From a bacterium (GTDB lineage Bacteria > KSB1 > UBA2214), in assembly GCA_029560815.1 (NCBI GenBank), contig JAKQKF010000376.1, positions 1-11,680 on the forward strand: 11,680 nucleotides of DNA, given 5' to 3'. The first letter of the stretch is position 1. Each line of letters starts with the position of its first letter. The notes below the pieces were generated by a model, which ran no database searches, was not told the DNA's origin, and saw only the letters and a list, made by a program, of their open reading frames with translations. Position numbers and translations under genes: made by a program. Positions 6,421-11,680 of this stretch are shown here, one piece after another.

Positions 6421-7650
6421 ATGAAAGAGCTGATCTTTGGCTGCTGCACACTGCTTTTTTTGACCGCCGCTTGCGGAGCCGGGACGCCGGCGCCCGCACA
6501 GGTGAAGCTGGGAGTGGACGTGCTGGTGAGCGATCCCCCTGCACTCATACAGGGCAAACGGCTCGGCCTGATCACCAATGCCACCGGTTTGACCTCCAGC
6601 CACGAGTCGTCCATCGACGCCCTGCGGCGGATCCCCGGCGTTCAACTGGTCGCCCTCTTCGGCCCCGAGCATGGCGTGCGCGGGGATGCCGAGGCCGGCG
6701 TCGCGGTGGAGGGTTATGTGGATGCCCGGAGCGGAATCAGGGTCTTCAGCCTCTATGGCCGCACGCACAAACCCACGGCGGAGATGCTGCAGGGGGTTGA
6801 GCTGCTCCTTTACGACATCCAGGACATCGGCTCACGCCCCTATACCTATGTCTACACCATGGCCTACGGCATGGAGGCGGCCCGGGAGAACAATATCCCC
6901 TTTGTCGTGCTCGATCGCCCCGATCCCCTCGGCGGCGATCTGGTCGAGGGGCCGGTTCTCGATCCCCGCTTCAGCAGCGGCATCGGCCGCTATCCCATTC
7001 CCTACGTCTACGGCCTGACGGCGGGGGAGCTGGCGCGGCTGATCAATGAAGAGTTCGGCATCGGCTGCGATTTGAGCGTGGTGCCCATGGAAGGCTGGCG
7101 GCGGGAAATGGCTTTCGAGGAGACCGGGCTGATGTGGGTGCCGACCTCACCCCATATCCCGCAGGCCCAGTCGGTCCGCCACTGCGCCGCGACCGGTGCG
7201 ATCGGCGAGCTTCATCAGGTCGATGTCGGGGTGGGCATGCCGGGGCCCTTTGAGTATGTCGGCACCCCCTGGATCGATGCCGATGAGCTGGCAGCTGAAC
7301 TCAACGCCCGGCACCTGCCCGGAGTCTTTTTCCGTCCGCTTCATTACACCCCCTTCTATGGCACCTTCAAGGGCCGTAAGCTGCAGGGGGTGCAGATCCA
7401 CATCCTCGACCGCCGCCGCTTCCAGCCGGTGGCGACCCAGATCAACCTCCTCTGCGCCCTGCAAAAGCTCTATCCGGAGCAAAATATCTATGACACCCCC
7501 CGGCTCGACATGTTCAACAAGGCGATGGGGACGGACCGGGTCCGGCAGCAGGTCCGCGCCGGCGCCAGCGCCGAAGAGATCATCACCTCCTGGCAGAGCG
7601 GGCTGCAGCAGTTCGAACTCCTGCGGCAGAAGTACCTGCTCTATCGCTGA
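6421..7650 (+). CDS. DUF1343 / NamZ-like exo-beta-N-acetylmuramidase, secreted
   Basis: This 409-residue protein belongs to the DUF1343 family, now glycoside hydrolase GH171. Characterised members (NamZ/YbbC) release MurNAc from the non-reducing ends of peptidoglycan fragments. Family blocks are GKRLGLITNATGL (45-57), LFGPEHGVRGD (79-89), LLYDIQDIGSRPYTYVYTM (129-147), VLDRPDPLGG (163-172), YGLTAGELA (197-205), MWVPTSPHIPQ (238-248) and PFEYVGTPW (276-284). The N-terminus MKELIFGCCTLLFLTAAC is an export signal; Cys18 in TAAC could be a lipidation site, or signal peptidase I could cut after APA (24-26). The product would therefore act in the periplasm or on the outer membrane. GAGG overlapping the stop of the upstream transporter serves as Shine-Dalgarno, so the two genes are probably translationally coupled. 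Pairing with an AmpG-like carrier supports peptidoglycan salvage. Confidence 0.88.
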   Translation: MKELIFGCCTLLFLTAACGAGTPAPAQVKLGVDVLVSDPPALIQGKRLGLITNATGLTSSHESSIDALRRIPGVQLVALFGPEHGVRGDAEAGVAVEGYVDARSGIRVFSLYGRTHKPTAEMLQGVELLLYDIQDIGSRPYTYVYTMAYGMEAARENNIPFVVLDRPDPLGGDLVEGPVLDPRFSSGIGRYPIPYVYGLTAGELARLINEEFGIGCDLSVVPMEGWRREMAFEETGLMWVPTSPHIPQAQSVRHCAATGAIGELHQVDVGVGMPGPFEYVGTPWIDADELAAELNARHLPGVFFRPLHYTPFYGTFKGRKLQGVQIHILDRRRFQPVATQINLLCALQKLYPEQNIYDTPRLDMFNKAMGTDRVRQQVRAGASAEEIITSWQSGLQQFELLRQKYLLYR

Positions 7651-7804
7651 CGCCGGGTGTCATAAGAGGGGAGGGCGCTCCCTGCCCGGGAACATTTCAT
7701 CCACTGATGCGTCTATTTACCGTCGCCCGGCCGCTGCAGGCGGCAAAACCCGAACGCCCGCTGCGGCCCCGCTCAGGCTGATCCTCGCGCAGCGACATTG
7801 CATT

Positions 7805-7829
7805 CCTCAAAGCGGCGGCTCGGTTGAGG
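7805..7829 (+). repeat. Inverted repeat upstream of the first adaptor gene
   Basis: CCTCAA (7805-7810) and TTGAGG (7824-7829) are perfect inverted copies, and the inner bases AGC/GCT (7811-7813, 7818-7820) extend the stem with a three-base bulge. It ends 30 bp before the chosen start. There is no T run, so it is not a terminator; it may be an operator or an mRNA hairpin. The rest of the 209-bp gap after the NamZ-like gene shows no clear promoter and no gene, only a further short stem at 7669-7682. Confidence 0.3.
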
Positions 7830-7859
7830 CTGCCCGTCACTCATCGTACAGGTATATTC

Positions 7860-9602
7860 ATGCTCAAAGCGATCATGCAAAAACGCTGGTTCTGGCCCGC
7901 CCTCGCCGCCCTGCTCCTGCTCATCTGGCTTTTCGGCTCGCAGGACGATGGCAAGGCCAGGAGTGAACCCGTCTGGAGCGATCTGCGCCTGAGCGATCTC
8001 ACCGTCGATGCGGTAGAAACCGGCGAGATCGAAGCGGTCCACTCCGTCGATCTTTCGCCCCCGATGGAATGGCGCATGGACATGCAGATCATCGCCATGG
8101 TCCCTGAGGGCACGGTGGTGCAGGCGGGCGATTTTCTCGTCCAGTTCGACACCTCCGAGCTGGAGGATCGCCTCGAACTGGCCCAGAACAGCCTGACCTC
8201 GCTGCTGGCCCAGCGCGACGGCCTGCGCGCCCAGCAGTCCGCCCGCATCTCCCAGCTCAAGGCCAATATTGCGGCTGCGACCTATTCGGAAGAGATCGCT
8301 GTCCTCCAGCGTGAGCTGCTCAAATACGAAGCTGCGGTGAAACGGATGGATGCCGAGCTGGAGGAGAAAAAGGCGCAGATTTCCCTCATCGAGGCCAGGA
8401 CCAATCTCGAATCGCAGGAGATTATCGATTTTTCGGCCCTGAGCACCCTGCGGGTGGAGATCGAGAAAAACCGGGGCGAGGTGCGTGAGCTCGAGGAAAA
8501 GATCAGCAACCTGACCCTGCGCGCGCCCATCGGCGGCCTGGTGGTCTATAAAGAGATCGAATCCGGCGGAGAACTCAAAAAGATCGCCGTCGGCGACAAA
8601 CCCCGTCCCGGCCAGCCCGTGATCAGCATCCCCAACCTCGACACCATGCAGGTCAAGCTGCGCGTCAACGAGATGGATGCCGCCCGTCTGGTCAGCGGCC
8701 AGAGCGCCCTCATCCGGCTTGAAGCCTATCCCGGCCGTTCCTTTGACGGCCGGGTGGTGCGGATCGCAAAACTGGCGCAGAAAGAGGATTACGATTCGGA
8801 GATCAGGGATTTCGAGGTAGTTGTTCGCATGAGCCAGGCCGATTCGGTTCTCAAACCCGGCATGACCGCCAAGGTCCAGATCGAACTGGACAAGGCACTG
8901 CAGGCCCTCACTGCGCCGACAGGGGCTGTTTTTGAGCACAAGGGGGAGAGGGTGGTCTTTCCCAAAAAGAGCTATCCCCGGCCCCTCACCGTCGAGACCG
9001 GTCTGCGCAGCGACCAGCGCATCGTGGTGGTTTCAGACGCTTTGAAGGCCGGTGACCTGCTCTCCTGCACCGCTCCGGACAGCAGTTTCCATCGCATGGG
9101 CTATACCGGCTACGCCGCCGCCACCACACTGAGCTCGCAGCGGATCGCCGAAGCCTTTGCCGAGATGGAGAGAAGGGGACTGGCCTATGATTATGACGGC
9201 AACCGTAACCGCCGGGTCATCGCCCGAGCTCCCGCCGGTGCGGCCGGAGATTTCGAAGGTATGCGCGGACGCTTTCCAGGCATGCCGGCGGACGGACGCC
9301 CGATGGAGATCGATCCCGCGCGGATGAAACAGCTGGAGGAGGCCATGCGCGGCATGCAGCCCGGACCGGGTTCGCCTGCCGCCAGGGTTCCAGGGGACAG
9401 TTCGGCCATGCGCCGGATGCGCCAGGGGATGCGGCCGGGCGGCCAGGGATTCCCTGCCGGCTTTGCGCCGCGGGACAGCAGCCGCGCCCGAAAAAGAATG
9501 ATGCGCCCGGCGGGCGCCGATACCAACCGGGCTCCCGGGCCCTTCAGGCGGACGCAGGGCGCTCCCGATGGGACTCCGTCCGTCCGCCCCGAAAATCGTT
9601 GA
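7860..9602 (+). CDS. Periplasmic adaptor (membrane-fusion/MacA-like) with Met/Arg-rich C-terminal tail
   Basis: Membrane-fusion proteins link an inner-membrane transporter to an outer-membrane channel. The 580 residues comprise one N-terminal membrane anchor (11-26) and the first half of a lipoyl domain, with EGTVVQAGDFLVQFDTSELE (83-102). A long coiled-coil hairpin follows (about 100-216), then the returning lipoyl half LTLRAPIGGLVVYKEI (218-233), a beta-barrel region (about 262-343, ending LKPGMTAKVQIEL) and a membrane-proximal domain (to about 400). The remaining ~180 residues are extra. A helical segment (425-445) precedes a low-complexity tail (460-580) with about 11 Met and many Arg, Gly and Pro in units such as GMRGRFPGMP. 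The frame opens at a TTG at 7824, but the ATG at 7860 is chosen because the anchor follows directly; its Shine-Dalgarno (ACAGG) is weak. It lies 18 bp before a paralogous adaptor and is likely cotranscribed with it. The exported substrate is unknown. Confidence 0.85.
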   Translation: MLKAIMQKRWFWPALAALLLLIWLFGSQDDGKARSEPVWSDLRLSDLTVDAVETGEIEAVHSVDLSPPMEWRMDMQIIAMVPEGTVVQAGDFLVQFDTSELEDRLELAQNSLTSLLAQRDGLRAQQSARISQLKANIAAATYSEEIAVLQRELLKYEAAVKRMDAELEEKKAQISLIEARTNLESQEIIDFSALSTLRVEIEKNRGEVRELEEKISNLTLRAPIGGLVVYKEIESGGELKKIAVGDKPRPGQPVISIPNLDTMQVKLRVNEMDAARLVSGQSALIRLEAYPGRSFDGRVVRIAKLAQKEDYDSEIRDFEVVVRMSQADSVLKPGMTAKVQIELDKALQALTAPTGAVFEHKGERVVFPKKSYPRPLTVETGLRSDQRIVVVSDALKAGDLLSCTAPDSSFHRMGYTGYAAATTLSSQRIAEAFAEMERRGLAYDYDGNRNRRVIARAPAGAAGDFEGMRGRFPGMPADGRPMEIDPARMKQLEEAMRGMQPGPGSPAARVPGDSSAMRRMRQGMRPGGQGFPAGFAPRDSSRARKRMMRPAGADTNRAPGPFRRTQGAPDGTPSVRPENR

Positions 9603-9620
9603 TCCACTTGCGACAGGTTT

Positions 9621-11003
9621 ATGACAAAAGGCGAACAGATGAAGAAACTTCTTGAAGAGATAAAGAAAGTGTGGCGCTGGATCGATGCCAACCTGCTGGC
9701 GCGTCTGGGCAGATGGCGCATCCCGGTGCTGGCCGTGGCGGCCCTGCTCCTCGTCTTTGTGATCTACAAAAAGACCCTGGGCTCGGTTCCGGATGTGGCC
9801 ACCGCATCCGCGCGGTTTGGCGACTTTGTCATTGACATCAACCAGAGCGGCGAACTCTACGCGGTGAAATCGGTCTCGGTCGGGGTCCCAGCCAAGGTGC
9901 GGGGCAGCCTGCGCGTCGTTGCTCTGGCCGAAGATGGCACCATGGTGCAGAAGGGCGATTTCCTCGTCCAGTTCGATACCGCCGAAGCCAGTCAGGAGTT
10001 GGAGGACCGCCGTAACGAGTACGAATCGGCCCTGGCCGATCTTGCCAGCCTGCAGGCCTCGAACCGTTCGACCATGGCCCAGCTCAATACGGCCTTTGAG
10101 ACTGAACAGTACTCCTTTGAGCAGGCCAAACTCCGCTACGAACAGATGAAATACGAGGCCCTCTCCAAACAGCGCGAGCAGGAGCTCAGCCTTAAAAAGG
10201 CCACTCTCTCGCTGGAACAAGCCCAGCGCAAGATCGAATCGCAGGAGATCATCAACAAGGCGGATCTGACCAAGACCAATCTCAAGGTGCGTCAGGCCCG
10301 TCTGCGCTATGAACAGAAGGCCCAGGAGTTGAACGATCTCACCCTGCGCGCCCCCATCGATGGCATGGTCGTGCTGCAGGAGATCTGGGGCGCCAACGGA
10401 CGCGCCAAGGTCAAGGTCGGCGACAGCCCCTATCGCGGTCAAACCCTGGTGGAGATTCCCGATCTCGCCACGATGATGGTCAAGGCCAAGGTCAACGAAG
10501 TATTTATCAGCCAGGTGCACCCCGACCAGCAGGCGATCCTCTCGGTCGACGCTCTGCCCGGCCAGCAGTTTTACGGCAAGGTGCTGCGTGTGGCCACACT
10601 CGCCTCGCGCGAGAGCGATTCGGAGATCAAGACTTTTGATGTCGAAATCCTCATCGACGGGGCTGACGGCCGCCTGCGTCCGGGCATGACCGCCCAGTGT
10701 CAGATCATCACCGACCGGATCAAGGACAAGCTCTTTGTGCCCCTCGAGAGCGTAGTCCATAAAGACGACACCACCGTCGTCTATATCAAAAAGGGCGGCT
10801 TCAAGCGCCGTGAGGTGCAGATCGGCGCCAAGAACAGCGATTTCATCGTCATCGAAAAGGGACTCAAACAGGGCGATCTGGTGGCCCTGCGCGATCCCAC
10901 TCTCCCCGTCACTGCGGGCGAGAAGAGCACGGCCGCGGTCAAAGAGAAGCGGCCGGAACGCAGAACGCCCGGCCCCAGCCGCAGCGTCATGATCATGCGC
11001 TGA
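9621..11003 (+). CDS. Second periplasmic adaptor (membrane-fusion/MacA-like), paralogue of its neighbour
   Basis: This 460-residue adaptor has the standard order: a basic cytoplasmic start, a membrane anchor (33-49), and lipoyl half EDGTMVQKGDFLVQFDTAE (104-122). A coiled-coil hairpin (about 120-235) leads to lipoyl half LTLRAPIDGMVVLQEI (240-255), beta-barrel (about 284-364, with RLRPGMTAQCQI) and membrane-proximal strands (to about 425). It shares GDFLVQFDT, ESQEII, LTLRAPI and PGMTA with the preceding protein, so the two are tandem paralogues, but it lacks that protein's long tail and ends in a short basic stretch (KEKRPERRTPGPSRS). The start at 9621 is not certain: an ATG at 9639, preceded by AAAGG, would remove six residues. 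A MacB-type permease gene begins 15 bp after its stop, indicating that this adaptor works with an ABC-type exporter or a related mechanotransmission complex. Confidence 0.87.
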   Translation: MTKGEQMKKLLEEIKKVWRWIDANLLARLGRWRIPVLAVAALLLVFVIYKKTLGSVPDVATASARFGDFVIDINQSGELYAVKSVSVGVPAKVRGSLRVVALAEDGTMVQKGDFLVQFDTAEASQELEDRRNEYESALADLASLQASNRSTMAQLNTAFETEQYSFEQAKLRYEQMKYEALSKQREQELSLKKATLSLEQAQRKIESQEIINKADLTKTNLKVRQARLRYEQKAQELNDLTLRAPIDGMVVLQEIWGANGRAKVKVGDSPYRGQTLVEIPDLATMMVKAKVNEVFISQVHPDQQAILSVDALPGQQFYGKVLRVATLASRESDSEIKTFDVEILIDGADGRLRPGMTAQCQIITDRIKDKLFVPLESVVHKDDTTVVYIKKGGFKRREVQIGAKNSDFIVIEKGLKQGDLVALRDPTLPVTAGEKSTAAVKEKRPERRTPGPSRSVMIMR

Positions 11004-11018
11004 GCAAAGGGAGTCCAC

Positions 11019-11680
11019 ATGAATATTCGTGAAAGTGTCGAGATCGGCCTTGAGGGCATCCGCAGCCACAAGATGCGCTCCATTCTCACCGCCCTGGGGA
11101 TCATATTTGGCGTAGCTGCGGTCATCGCCATGCTCTCCATAGGCGAGGGGGCCAAGCAGGAGGCGCTCGAGCAGATCCAGCTGATGGGCATGAACAACAT
11201 CCTCGTCAATGATATCCCGATCGAGGATGAAGAGAGCGGCACCGGCCGCAGCAATCTCTCGAAGGGGCTCCTGCTCGCGGATGCCGTCGCCCTGCAGACG
11301 ATCAATCCTCTCGTCAAAGTGGCCGTCCCGGAGCGCTCCGTCAAGGAACAGATCTATTTCGGCCAGGAGAGCGTCGAGGCGACCGTGGTCGGCACCCTGC
11401 CCGATTACGAGCGGGTGATGGCCTTCACACCCCGTCTGGGCGCCTTTTTCAATTATGAGGATGTCACGGAGGCGCGCAGGGTCTGCGTCCTCGGTTCGGA
11501 GGTGCGCTATGCCCTCTTCCTCTTCCAGGATCCGGTCGGAGAACGCGTTAAAATCGGCAAGCAGTGGTATACCGTACTCGGAGTGATGGAGGAAAAGCCC
11601 ACCGCCGGCGCCGGTTCCGGAATCTCGGACAATCTCAACACCAACATCTACATCCCCATCACTGCGGCTGTCAAACGGTT
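11019..11680 (+). CDS. MacB/FtsX-type ABC transporter permease, N-terminal part (cut by window edge)
   Basis: The frame is open from the ATG at 11019 to the right edge (220 complete codons), with AAGGGAG 5 nt upstream of the start. The protein begins NIRESVEIGLEGIRSHKMRS and continues into a first membrane helix (about 20-41, ILTALGIIFGVAAVIAMLS) and the IGEGAKQEALEQI helix, typical of MacB permeases. The following periplasmic MacB_PCD-like region contains VGTLPDYERV (124-133), the LGAFFNYEDV block (140-149) and DPVGERVKIGKQWYTVLGV (171-189). No ATPase domain precedes the first helix, unlike E. coli MacB, so the nucleotide-binding subunit must be a separate protein, possibly encoded downstream. 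The remaining helices expected in this family would lie beyond the window. Together with the two adaptors it forms a probable tripartite export system. Confidence 0.88.
   Translation, partial: MNIRESVEIGLEGIRSHKMRSILTALGIIFGVAAVIAMLSIGEGAKQEALEQIQLMGMNNILVNDIPIEDEESGTGRSNLSKGLLLADAVALQTINPLVKVAVPERSVKEQIYFGQESVEATVVGTLPDYERVMAFTPRLGAFFNYEDVTEARRVCVLGSEVRYALFLFQDPVGERVKIGKQWYTVLGVMEEKPTAGAGSGISDNLNTNIYIPITAAVKR

Noticed and set aside
5631..6614. Open frame of 327 codons on the minus strand under the transporter
   Set aside because: Its very charged His/Asp/Glu-rich translation is the complement of hydrophobic membrane helices on the + strand; there is no domain or start signal.
7669..7682. 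Short hairpin GGGAG/CTCCC after the NamZ-like gene
   Set aside because: The 5-bp stem has no T run, so it is not supportable as an intrinsic terminator.
7824..7859. TTG start extending the first adaptor by 12 residues
   Set aside because: The extension is polar, lies within the inverted repeat region and moves the membrane anchor away from the N-terminus. The ATG at 7860 gives a normal anchor position.
7773..8939. Open frame of 388 codons on the minus strand under the first adaptor
   Set aside because: It has the same antisense-shadow character; the + strand frame has full adaptor architecture.
9033..11069. Open frame of 678 codons on the minus strand, antisense to both adaptor genes
   Set aside because: It overlaps two clear adaptor genes over nearly its whole length. 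Its predicted protein has no recognisable domain, is rich in His/Asp/Gly/Leu in the manner of antisense frames of GC-rich genes, and has no start signal I can support. Codon periodicity keeps the frame open.

Overview
The window is GC-rich, gene-dense chromosomal DNA from what is probably a Gram-negative bacterium. The evidence is an AmpG-like inner-membrane muropeptide transporter, a secreted DUF1343 (NamZ-like) muramidase and two periplasmic adaptor proteins next to a MacB-type permease, all of which imply a periplasm. Together with a bifunctional-nuclease/UVR protein this fits the Bacteroidota/FCB superphylum or a related uncultured phylum (KSB1/Calditrichota-like). That placement is inference; the window has no rRNA or other decisive marker. 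I see no tRNA, rRNA, CRISPR array, insertion sequence or phage gene.

Layout. (1) 1-134: the coiled-coil C-terminus of an unidentified + strand gene, closed by a strong intrinsic terminator at 163-190. (2) 363-2822: a two-gene operon for the first two steps of the aspartate pathway, in reverse order: aspartate-semialdehyde dehydrogenase (fungal/archaeal-like) then a monofunctional aspartate kinase with ACT domains. (3) 3705-2844, minus strand: two unrecognised genes, a soluble acidic-tailed protein followed by a small three-helix membrane protein, convergent with the kinase gene. (4) 3823-4517: a compact + strand unit with a good sigma70-type promoter, a strong Shine-Dalgarno, a BFN/DUF151-UVR protein and a textbook terminator. 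(5) 4542-7650: an AmpG-like MFS transporter with a ~200-residue extracytoplasmic insertion, followed 7 bp later by the NamZ-like secreted protein. These look like a peptidoglycan recycling pair. (6) 7860 to the right edge: two paralogous membrane-fusion (HlyD/MacA-like) adaptors and the start of a MacB/FtsX-type permease, forming an export operon that continues beyond the window. The first adaptor has a long Met/Arg/Gly/Pro-rich tail.

How they work together. Kinase and dehydrogenase convert aspartate to aspartate semialdehyde, the branch point for lysine/diaminopimelate, threonine and methionine. NamZ would cut muramyl residues from wall fragments in the periplasm and the AmpG-like carrier would bring fragments into the cytoplasm. 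Diaminopimelate links the two themes only loosely. The adaptor/permease set probably exports an unknown substrate or acts mechanically on the envelope. Many long minus-strand open frames here, including one of 678 codons, are antisense shadows of these GC-rich genes and were not annotated.
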